This document shows positions 1 to 5,094 of a stretch of DNA of 5,094 nucleotides, in pieces. The stretch's first letter is position 1. The number at the start of each line of letters is the position of its first letter. The stretch is from Acidobacteriota bacterium. Its GTDB lineage: Bacteria; Acidobacteriota; Terriglobia; Bryobacterales; Bryobacteraceae. The notes under the pieces are model-generated. The model worked only from the letters and a program-made list of their open reading frames with translations, ran no database searches and had not been told where the DNA came from. A program made the position numbers and the translations under genes. The stretch covers positions 1-5,094 of the forward strand of contig CANIFK010000461.1 of assembly GCA_947466555.1 (NCBI GenBank). The letters are read 5' to 3'.

Positions 1-50
1 AGATTTTCTGGCTGCGTGGGCAGCGGCGGCCGGTTTGGCCGTTACAATAA
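1..50 (+). CDS. Possible C-terminal tail of an upstream gene (partial, unidentified)
   Basis: In the third forward frame, bases 3 to 47 are open and end in TAA at 48-50, ten bases before the aroA start. That spacing fits the tight packing of the rest of the block, so this may be the last 15 codons of the preceding operon member (peptide ending RRPVWPLQ). The fragment is too short to show a family. The second forward frame is also open here but runs into aroA as far as 181, which makes it the less likely frame. Product unknown. Confidence 0.3.
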   Translation, partial: IFWLRGQRRPVWPLQ

Positions 51-54
51 GAGA
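49..54 (+). promoter_or_regulatory. Weak ribosome binding site of aroA
   Basis: AAGAGA lies six bases before the ATG at 61. It is a partial Shine-Dalgarno match. It supports 61 over the in-frame GTG at 16, which would add 15 residues not seen in EPSP synthases. Confidence 0.4.
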
Positions 55-60
55 TTGCCC

Positions 61-1347
61 ATGCAGGTTCGAATTGCTCCCTCGAAAGCGCTTGGCGGCG
101 CGATCCGCCTCCCTGGTGATAAATCGATCTCCCATCGATACGCCATTCTCGCCGCGATTGCGGAGGGGACAACCACGCTGAAGAATTTTTCTTCGGGCGC
201 GGATCCCCACTCCACTTTGGGCTGTGTGCAGTCCCTGGGGATTGTGGTGGAGAAGGGGGACGGCGAGATTAAGGTGCATGGCCGCGGGTTGCGCGGGTTG
301 CAGGCGCCGACGGGCCAGTTGGACGCGGGGAACTCCGGTTCGACGATCCGGATGCTGAGCGGGGTGCTGGCGGGGCAGCCGTTTGCTTCGACGATTTTCG
401 GCGATGAGTCGTTGTCGCGGCGGCCGATGAAGCGGATTATGACGCCGTTGACGCAGATGGGCGCGCGGATTGAGGCCGTGGACGGGACGTACCCGCCGAT
501 TACGATTTACGGTACGCGGGATTTGAAGGCCATTGCGTACGAGACGCCGGTGGCGTCGGCACAGGTGAAGAGTTGTGTGTTGTTCGCGGGGTTGTCGTGT
601 GACGGGGAGACCTCCGTTACCGAACCGTTGAAGACGCGCGACCACTCCGAAATTGCGATGCGCGAGTTTGGCGCCGATATCAAGACCATTGGCCGGACGA
701 CGACGGTGGTGGGCGGGAAAGAGCTGGAGGGGCGGGAGCTGTATGTGCCCGGGGACCTTGCCGGCGCCGCGTTCTTTTTGGTGGCGGCGATGATGAATCC
801 GGACGCCAATGTCATTCTGTACGATGTGGGTGTGAACCCGTCGCGGACGGCGTTGATTGACTTCCTGGTGGGCGGCGGCGGTCAGGTGAAGGTTCTGGAC
901 GTGCGGTCTTCTGGTGGGGAATTGGTTGGCGACCTGCAGGTGCGGAATTCGAAGTTCCAGGGCGGGGAGATTTCCGGCGGATTGACGGCGGCGTTGATCG
1001 ACGAGATTCCGGTGCTGGCTGTTCTGGGCGCGACGAGCGAGAACGGGCTGACGGTGCGGGATGCGTCGGAGTTGCGCGTGAAAGAGACCGACCGGATTGC
1101 CACTGTTGCGGAGAACCTGCGGCGGATGGGCATTGAGATTGAGACGGCGGCCGATGGGTTCCACATTCCGGGCAAGCAGACGTTCCGGGCGGCGGAGGTG
1201 GACAGCTTCGGGGATCACCGGATTGGCATGGCGTTTGCCGTGGCCGGGCTGGTGGCCGAGGGCGGGGAGACCGTTGTGAACGAGGCCGAGGCGGCGAGCG
1301 TTTCCTTCCCCGAGTTCTTCAGCGCGCTGGAATCGATTCGTACGTAG
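61..1347 (+). CDS. aroA: 3-phosphoshikimate 1-carboxyvinyltransferase (EPSP synthase)
   Basis: This cytosolic enzyme joins phosphoenolpyruvate to shikimate 3-phosphate, the sixth step of the shikimate pathway to chorismate. The 428-aa length is normal for the family. Seen in the sequence: PGDKSISHR at 18-26 (Lys21, Arg26), GNSGSTIR at 90-97, SRRPM at 119-123, SAQVK at 166-170 (Gln168), TRDHSE at 192-197, DEIP at 314-317 (catalytic Asp314), KETDR at 341-345 (Glu342, Arg345) and GDHR at 384-387. All expected substrate-binding and catalytic landmarks are present, so it should be active. The GDKS, SAQxK and RxHSE combination resembles the class II (Bacillus/CP4-like) branch, but the glycine in NSG (Gly93) is kept and the NxTR motif reads NPSR (259-262). 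The start at ATG 61 matches the family N-terminus; an in-frame GTG at 16 would only add an unconserved extension. It ends with TAG nine bases before the kinase gene. Family call is very secure; the subclass is an inference. Confidence 0.97.
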   Translation: MQVRIAPSKALGGAIRLPGDKSISHRYAILAAIAEGTTTLKNFSSGADPHSTLGCVQSLGIVVEKGDGEIKVHGRGLRGLQAPTGQLDAGNSGSTIRMLSGVLAGQPFASTIFGDESLSRRPMKRIMTPLTQMGARIEAVDGTYPPITIYGTRDLKAIAYETPVASAQVKSCVLFAGLSCDGETSVTEPLKTRDHSEIAMREFGADIKTIGRTTTVVGGKELEGRELYVPGDLAGAAFFLVAAMMNPDANVILYDVGVNPSRTALIDFLVGGGGQVKVLDVRSSGGELVGDLQVRNSKFQGGEISGGLTAALIDEIPVLAVLGATSENGLTVRDASELRVKETDRIATVAENLRRMGIEIETAADGFHIPGKQTFRAAEVDSFGDHRIGMAFAVAGLVAEGGETVVNEAEAASVSFPEFFSALESIRT

Positions 1348-1356
1348 GTCTTTCCG

Positions 1357-2001
1357 ATGTCTGGTGATTCTGAACTTACCGTTGAGGGCCTGGCCCACGA
1401 CTTGAACAACGTATTCGAGACGCTCTCGGAGGCGGCGGAGGTGCTGGCCACCGACGGGAAGTGGACGAAGCTGGCGAAGACGATTAAGCGGAGCGTGCAG
1501 CGGGGCGAGCGGATTGTGGCGTCGTTGAGCGAGACGATCAGCGAGCACGGGGACTTGTCGGAGATTCTGGACAACGCCGCGCAGCACGCCACCGATGTGT
1601 TGACGTTCACGAAGGGCACGGCGATTCAGTATTCGCGGCAGGTGGATGTGCCCGTTTCGTTGCCCGGTTCGCCGGCGGCTTGGGAGCGGGTGTTTGTGAA
1701 CCTGTTTTTGAACGCGGCGCAGGCGAATCCGCAGGGCGTGGCGGTGGAGATTGGCGCGGCGCTGGAGGGCGGCGTGATTACGCTGACGGTTGCCGATGAC
1801 GGGCCCGGGATCCCGGTGGGGATCCTGCCGACGATCTTTGAGCCGAACGTGACGACGAAGAAATCGCGCGGGCGGCGGGGGTTGGGGCTGCATATTGTGC
1901 AATCGATTGTGGCCGAGCATGGCGGGACGGTGGAGGCGCGGAACCATCAGCCGAAGGGCGCCATTTTTACGGTTCGATTGCCGCAAGCCGGATTGTCGTA
2001 A
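1357..2001 (+). CDS. Small cytosolic sensor-less histidine kinase (HisKA + HATPase_c)
   Basis: This 214-aa protein has the two kinase modules only. The phosphoacceptor/dimerization hairpin covers about residues 7-60, with H-box GLAHDLNN (His14, and Asp15/Asn18 in the phosphatase-type HDxxN arrangement of NtrB-like kinases). The ATP-binding domain covers about 105-212: N-box NLFLNAAQAN at 115-124, G1 box DDGPGIP at 147-153, F-box IFEP at 160-163, and G2 box GLGL at 175-178 followed by HIVQSIVAEHGG. No membrane segment, PAS, GAF or receiver domain is present, and only 13 residues precede His14. The N-terminus cannot be longer, because the aroA TAG is in the same frame four codons upstream. It probably autophosphorylates and hands phosphate to an unlinked response regulator, taking its signal through a partner protein; this is inference, as no regulator lies in the window. 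It sits 9 nt after aroA and 12 nt before coxB, so it is likely co-transcribed with both. Confidence 0.9.
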   Translation: MSGDSELTVEGLAHDLNNVFETLSEAAEVLATDGKWTKLAKTIKRSVQRGERIVASLSETISEHGDLSEILDNAAQHATDVLTFTKGTAIQYSRQVDVPVSLPGSPAAWERVFVNLFLNAAQANPQGVAVEIGAALEGGVITLTVADDGPGIPVGILPTIFEPNVTTKKSRGRRGLGLHIVQSIVAEHGGTVEARNHQPKGAIFTVRLPQAGLS

Positions 2002-2013
2002 ACTTACGTTTCT

Positions 2014-2808
2014 ATGGCAATTGCGATTCTGATTGCCGCGCTTGCGGGCGCGACGCTGGCGTTGTTTTTTCAGCCGCGCTGGTGGTTCCCGGAAGCCATC
2101 TCCGCGCACGCGCGGGCCTATGACGCGCATTTCCTGGTGACGCTGTGCGTGATTGGCTGCATTTTCGTGTTTGCGCAGGGGTTGCTGGCATGGGTGATCT
2201 TCCGGTATCGCGACCGGGGGCAGGCGGTGACGGGGTCGGACGGGAGCAGCGCGTTGGAGATTGCGTGGACGTCGGCAACGGCGGTGATCTTCCTGGGACT
2301 GGCGCTGGCGGGGCAGGGGATTTGGGCGGGAGTGCATTTGGAAGGATCAGACCCGCGGGCTTTGCACGTGGAGGTGTTGGCGAAGCAGTTTGCGTGGTCG
2401 TATCGCTACGCGGGCGCCGATGGGGCGTTTGGACGGGTGGACGTCAAGCAAATTGACGATGCCGGGGGGAACTCGTTTGGCATTGATGCGAAAGACCCGA
2501 AGGGCAAGGACGATTTGACGGCGGCGGTGCTGCGGGTGCCGGTGGGGCGTCCGGTGGAGCTGCATTTGAAGAGCCGCGATGTGATCCACAACTTCTTTGT
2601 GCGGGAGTTGCGGTTGAAGCAGGACGTGGTGCCGGGGATGACGATTCCGCTGCGGTTTACGGCGACGAAGACGGGGACGTACGAGGTGCCGTGTTCGGAG
2701 CTGTGCGGGCTGGGGCATCACCAGATGCGGAGTTCGCTGGTGGTGATGACGGAGGAAGATTACGCCGCCTGGCTGGCGGAGGCGCAGCAGAAGGTGGTAC
2801 TGCCGTGA
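2014..2808 (+). CDS. coxB: Cytochrome c oxidase subunit II
   Basis: This subunit carries the binuclear CuA centre, which takes electrons from cytochrome c on the outer face of the membrane and passes them to heme a in subunit I. The 264-aa protein has hydrophobic segments at about 2-19, 38-63 and 85-107, followed by a periplasmic cupredoxin domain. The first segment could be a cleaved signal or a retained helix. CuA ligands are all present: His192 (in VIHNFF), then Cys227, Glu229, Cys231, His235 and Met238 in CSELCGLGHHQM. The aromatic electron-entry stretch is KQFAWSYRY at 124-132, and VVPGM at 205-209 is also typical. No C-terminal CxxCH is present, so this is not a caa3-type fusion and needs a separate cytochrome c. 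An intact CuA site argues against a quinol oxidase. The ATG at 2014 is the first start after the kinase stop in this frame, but no clear Shine-Dalgarno sequence precedes it. It overlaps coxA by 4 nt. Confidence 0.96.
   Translation: MAIAILIAALAGATLALFFQPRWWFPEAISAHARAYDAHFLVTLCVIGCIFVFAQGLLAWVIFRYRDRGQAVTGSDGSSALEIAWTSATAVIFLGLALAGQGIWAGVHLEGSDPRALHVEVLAKQFAWSYRYAGADGAFGRVDVKQIDDAGGNSFGIDAKDPKGKDDLTAAVLRVPVGRPVELHLKSRDVIHNFFVRELRLKQDVVPGMTIPLRFTATKTGTYEVPCSELCGLGHHQMRSSLVVMTEEDYAAWLAEAQQKVVLP
2791..2797 (+). promoter_or_regulatory. Ribosome binding site of coxA
   Basis: AAGGTGG inside the end of coxB stands seven bases before GTG 2805. It supports that GTG as the coxA start, with the GTGA overlap to the coxB stop, and argues against ATG starts further upstream within coxB. 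Confidence 0.6.
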
Positions 2809-4391
2809 CGTTGTTTTCGACCGACCATAAGGTGATCGGGAAGCAGTATATTGGGCTCGCGCTTTTTAGTGTTTTTCTGGGGATGTTGCTGTCGCTGGTG
2901 ATGCGGTTCCACCTGGTGCATCCGGATACCAAGGTGCGGCTGTTTCAGATGCTGTGGCCGGAGGGCGCACCGGGCGGGCAGATGACGCCGGAATTGTACC
3001 TTTCGCTGATGACGATGCACGGCACGATTATGGTGTTTTTCGTGTTGACGACGGCGCCGCAATCGGGGTTTGGGAACTACTTTTTGCCGCTGCAGATTGG
3101 CGCGCACGATATGGCGTTTCCGGTGTTGAACATGCTGTCGTTCTGGACGACGGTGTTGTCGCTGGTGACGTTATTGCTGGCTTTTGTAGTGGAGGGCGGG
3201 GCGCCGCTATCGGGATGGACGGCGTATCCGCCGCTGTCGGGGTTGGGTAAGATTACGGGTCCGGGGCAGGGGTTGGGGCAGGATTTGTGGATTCTTTCGA
3301 TTGCCATTTTTTGCGTGGCGAGTTTGATGGGGGCGATCAATATCATCGTCACGGTGATTGAGCTGCGCGCGCCGGGCATGGGCTATTTCGATATGCCGCT
3401 GACGTGCTGGGGCTGGTTTGTGACGGCTCTGATTAGCTTGTTTGCGTTTGCGGTGTTGCTGCCGGGGGGCGTGCTGTTGCTGTTGGACCGGGTGGCGGGG
3501 ACGAGCTTCTTTATTCCGGGCGGGCTGATTGTGAATGACCAGGTGCAGGGGAGGTCGGGCGGGTCGCCGCTGTTGTTCCAGCATCTGTTCTGGTTCTTCG
3601 GGCACCCGGAGGTTTATATCGCCATTTTGCCGGGAATGGGCGTGATTAGCACGGTTTTGAGTGTTTTCAGCGGGAAGAAGGTGTTTGGGTATAAGGCCAT
3701 GGCGGTGGCGATGCTGGCCATTGGCGGGTTGGGGTTTGTGGTGTGGGGGCACCATATGTTCATCAGCGGGATGAGCCCGTATTCCTCCGTTGCGTTCAGC
3801 GTGCTGACGATGGCGGTGGGCGTGCCGAGTGCCGTTAAGACCTTTAACTGGTTGGCGACGCTGTGGGGCGGGCGGCTGCGGTTTACTGCGGCGATGCACT
3901 ATGCGTTGGGGTTTGTGTCGCTGTTCATTACGGGTGGGATTACGGGGCTGGTGCTGGGGCAGCCGGGGTTGGATATTTACTTCCACGACACCTATTTTGT
4001 GGTGGCGCATTTCCACTTGATTATGGGCGTGGCGGCGGTGTTTGCGATCTTTTCGGCGCTGCACTACTGGTTTCCGAAGATGTATGGCCGATTCTTGAAC
4101 GAACGGCTGGGGAAGATCCACTTTTTCCTGACTTTCGTTGGGGTTTATGCGGTTTTTGTGCCGTTGCACTTTGCGGGGTTTGTGGGGAATCCGCGGCGGT
4201 ATCCGGATTTCAAGGAGTATGAGTTTTTGAAGTCCGTCACGGGGCTGCATATGGGCGTGACGCATGCCGCTTATTTCCTGGCGGCGGTGCAGCTGATTTT
4301 CCTGTTCAACTACTTCTGGAGCCAGCGGCGGGGGGCGGTGGCGCCGGGGAATCCGTGGGGGGCGACGACGCGGGAGTGGACGGATGACTAA
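2805..4391 (+). CDS. coxA: Cytochrome c oxidase subunit I (aa3 type, A1 family)
   Basis: This is the catalytic subunit of the heme-copper oxidase. It binds heme a and the heme a3/CuB centre, reduces O2 to water and pumps protons. The 528-aa length and about 12 hydrophobic helices are standard. Residues seen: His72 and His404 (heme a), His402 (heme a3), His267, His316 and His317 (CuB), and Tyr271 (the tyrosine cross-linked to a CuB histidine). Glu269 in FGHPEVY marks the A1 subfamily. Asp102 in HDMAFP with Asn109 (D-channel) and Lys345 in SAVKTFNW (K-channel) are kept, as is PRRY at 463-466, whose arginines contact heme propionates. The residue before Asp102 is His where mitochondrial and Paracoccus enzymes have Pro. 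The start is GTG, chosen because the family N-terminus (STDHKxIG) follows directly and AAGGTGG lies seven bases upstream; earlier in-frame starts lie inside coxB. It overlaps coxB by 4 nt and the next gene by 8 nt. Confidence 0.97.
   Translation: MTLFSTDHKVIGKQYIGLALFSVFLGMLLSLVMRFHLVHPDTKVRLFQMLWPEGAPGGQMTPELYLSLMTMHGTIMVFFVLTTAPQSGFGNYFLPLQIGAHDMAFPVLNMLSFWTTVLSLVTLLLAFVVEGGAPLSGWTAYPPLSGLGKITGPGQGLGQDLWILSIAIFCVASLMGAINIIVTVIELRAPGMGYFDMPLTCWGWFVTALISLFAFAVLLPGGVLLLLDRVAGTSFFIPGGLIVNDQVQGRSGGSPLLFQHLFWFFGHPEVYIAILPGMGVISTVLSVFSGKKVFGYKAMAVAMLAIGGLGFVVWGHHMFISGMSPYSSVAFSVLTMAVGVPSAVKTFNWLATLWGGRLRFTAAMHYALGFVSLFITGGITGLVLGQPGLDIYFHDTYFVVAHFHLIMGVAAVFAIFSALHYWFPKMYGRFLNERLGKIHFFLTFVGVYAVFVPLHFAGFVGNPRRYPDFKEYEFLKSVTGLHMGVTHAAYFLAAVQLIFLFNYFWSQRRGAVAPGNPWGATTREWTDD
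3257..3278 (+). other. Canonical G-quadruplex motif on the coding strand of coxA
   Basis: Four runs of three or four G (3257-3259, 3263-3266, 3269-3272, 3275-3278) are separated by loops TCC, CA and TT, which meets the strict G3+N1-7 rule. It codes for residues TGPGQGLG in an extramembrane loop of CoxA, before Asp160-Leu-Trp. Two further G runs lie just upstream (3239-3242 and 3245-3247). The motif is certain; folding in DNA or mRNA is not shown. Confidence 0.6.
4372..4376 (+). promoter_or_regulatory. Ribosome binding site of the first subunit III gene
   Basis: GGGAG lies seven bases before ATG 4384, within the last codons of coxA. It supports the 8-nt overlapping start. Confidence 0.5.
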
Positions 4392-4815
4392 TGTGGCGCG
4401 GACGGGGCAGACGCTGCTGGTGGTGGCGAGTTCGATGCTGTTTGCGGCGGTGACGAGCGCGATGGTGGTGCGGCGCGGGATTGGCGGGGACTGGGTGGCG
4501 CCGGAGTTGCCGGTGTGTGTGTGGGCGACGGCGGTGCTGGGGCCGTTGGCCAGTTGGTTGGTATTGCGGGGGTGGGTGCGGGGGGCTGTGATTGCGGGCG
4601 GGTTGTTGGTTGTTTTGCAGGTTTTGGTGTTGGCGGAGTTGCGGATGGCGGTGATTGGGGAGGCATTTTTGAGCGTGTTGGTGGGGGCGCACGCGCTGCA
4701 TGCGGCGGCGGGCGTGGCGGCATTGGCACGATGGGGCGAGCGGGCGGGGCTGTTCTGGCACTTTGTGGGGGCGCTGTGGATCTACGTGCTGTTCCTGTTT
4801 GGAGTGTGGGCATGA
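4384..4815 (+). CDS. coxC1: Short, divergent cytochrome c oxidase subunit III-like protein
   Basis: This 143-aa membrane protein has about five hydrophobic segments (roughly 10-29, 44-62, 68-86, 93-115, 123-142). Subunit III landmarks are visible in order: ASSMLFAAVTS (15-25, the ASExxFF helix of the family), RRGIGGDW (30-37), GAHALHAAAG (101-110, the HGLHV-type helix with His103 and His106) and FWHFVGALW (124-132, the WHFVDxxW motif with His126). It is much shorter than the roughly 260 aa of classical subunit III. The glutamate that aligns with bovine Glu90 is Ser17, and the aspartate of WHFVD is Gly129. It probably packs against CoxA as a structural subunit, with reduced or changed function. 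It could also be a helper subunit distinct from the next gene's product. The start overlaps the coxA stop by 8 nt, behind GGGAG. The family call is fairly secure; the gene label is provisional. Confidence 0.82.
   Translation: MTNVARTGQTLLVVASSMLFAAVTSAMVVRRGIGGDWVAPELPVCVWATAVLGPLASWLVLRGWVRGAVIAGGLLVVLQVLVLAELRMAVIGEAFLSVLVGAHALHAAAGVAALARWGERAGLFWHFVGALWIYVLFLFGVWA
4801..4804 (+). promoter_or_regulatory. Ribosome binding site of the second subunit III gene
   Basis: GGAG lies seven bases before ATG 4812, inside the end of the preceding gene. Together with the ATGA overlap, it indicates coupled translation. Confidence 0.5.
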
Positions 4816-5094
4816 CGGGGCATAAGCGGCTGGGGATGTGGCTGTTTGTGATGAGCGACGTGCTGACGTTTGCCACGGTGCTGATTGTTTATACGGCGCT
4901 GCGGCTGGGCAATCCCGATTGGCCGCGGCCGTTTACGCTATTGCCGGCGATTCTGTTTGCGACGGGGATGACCATTGTTTTGCTGGCGTCGAGCCTGACG
5001 ATGGTGTGGGCGGTGGGGGCGATGGAGGCGGGGGACCGGCGCGGTGCGGTGCGGTGGCTGGTGGTGACGATGGCGGGCGGACTGGGGTTCATTG
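4812..5094 (+). CDS. coxC2: Second cytochrome c oxidase subunit III (partial, cut by the window edge)
   Basis: The frame is open from ATG 4812 to the end of the window (94 complete codons, no stop). The translation begins MTGHKRLGMWLFVMSDVLTF and shows the subunit III N-terminal pattern: KRLGMWLF (5-12), then MSDVLTFATVLIVY (14-27), where Asp16 takes the place of the family's helix glutamate (bovine Glu90). LRLGNPDWP (30-38) follows, and then SSLTMVWA (60-67), typical of the next helix. Hydrophobic segments lie at about 9-31, 41-67 and 82-94. The ATG overlaps the preceding stop as ATGA with GGAG upstream, so the two subunit III-type genes are translationally coupled. The usual full length would carry the gene roughly 300-500 nt beyond the window. 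The call as a subunit III homologue is good; whether it is the true CtaE-like subunit depends on its unseen C-terminus. Confidence 0.82.
   Translation, partial: MTGHKRLGMWLFVMSDVLTFATVLIVYTALRLGNPDWPRPFTLLPAILFATGMTIVLLASSLTMVWAVGAMEAGDRRGAVRWLVVTMAGGLGFI

Noticed and set aside
16..60. GTG at 16 as the aroA start
   Set aside because: The extra 15 residues are not part of EPSP synthases, and ATG 61 has the expected N-terminus and a nearby purine-rich site.
1805..1816. Perfect 12-base palindrome CCGGGATCCCGG
   Set aside because: It lies in the kinase G1 box coding for GPGIP and is explained by codons for conserved residues. No T-run follows, so it is not a terminator.
1978..2004. Possible promoter TTGCCG plus TAAACT before coxB
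   Set aside because: The spacing is 15 bases, the -10 box matches 4 of 6, and it overlaps the kinase end. Such weak matches arise easily by chance.
2691..2804. Upstream ATG at 2691 as the coxA start
   Set aside because: It would add 38 Gly/Arg-rich residues read from inside the coxB CuA region. The family N-terminus begins at GTG 2805, with a ribosome binding site.
3207..4265. Long antisense open frame (352 codons) opposite coxA
   Set aside because: Its product is full of Arg, His, Gln and Pro with no domain pattern, which is typical of the reverse of a G-skewed membrane-protein gene. CoxA on the + strand is unmistakable.
4388..4876. Antisense frames opposite the subunit III genes
   Set aside because: Proline- and Ala/Thr/Ser-rich translations without motifs; they are shadows of G-rich + strand codons.
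5039..5056. Short GCGGT tandem repeat near the right edge
   Set aside because: Three copies of five bases inside a coding frame (RRGAVRW); too short and explained by codon choice.
1..5094. tRNA, rRNA, CRISPR, insertion sequence or attachment site
   Set aside because: No such pattern was seen on either strand; coding genes cover nearly every base and no gap exceeds 12 nt after position 61.

Overview
The window is GC-rich (about 60-65% by eye). It is fully occupied by one co-directional (+ strand) gene block: the last bases of an uncertain upstream gene, aroA, a small sensor-less histidine kinase, then coxB-coxA-coxC1-coxC2 of an aa3-type (A1 family) heme-copper oxidase. The last gene runs off the right edge. 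The style of the cox proteins (three-membrane-segment subunit II, short divergent subunit III followed by a second subunit III) and the shikimate/respiration mix suggest an aerobic Gram-negative bacterium, most likely an Acidobacteriota member of the Solibacter/Bryobacter kind. That assignment is an inference from remembered family resemblance, not from a search.

Layout: 1-50, possible tail of an upstream ORF ending in TAA. 61-1347, aroA (EPSP synthase, 428 aa, complete). 1357-2001, a 214-aa cytosolic histidine kinase with only the dimerization/phosphoacceptor and ATPase domains. 2014-2808, coxB with a complete CuA site. 2805-4391, coxA with all heme, CuB and proton-channel landmark residues. 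4384-4815, a short 143-aa subunit III-like protein. 4812-5094 (cut), a second subunit III-like protein. Spacings are +9, +12, -4, -8 and -4 nt, with no room for internal promoters or terminators between genes, so the block reads as one operon with translational coupling through the cox part.

How the genes work together: CoxB receives electrons from cytochrome c at CuA and passes them to heme a and the heme a3/CuB centre in CoxA, where O2 is reduced and protons are pumped. The two CoxC-like proteins would flank CoxA in the membrane. AroA is cytosolic and makes the chorismate precursor; its link to respiration is positional only, apart from the fact that chorismate feeds quinone synthesis. The kinase between them has no sensor and no response regulator in view, and could be a regulator of the oxidase or simply an operon passenger.

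Nothing here is clearly a new system. The points most worth a second look are the tandem overlapping subunit III genes (the first lacking the family's helix acid), the minimal kinase locked between aroA and coxB in the same reading frame, and a canonical G-quadruplex motif on the coding strand of coxA within a strongly G-skewed region.
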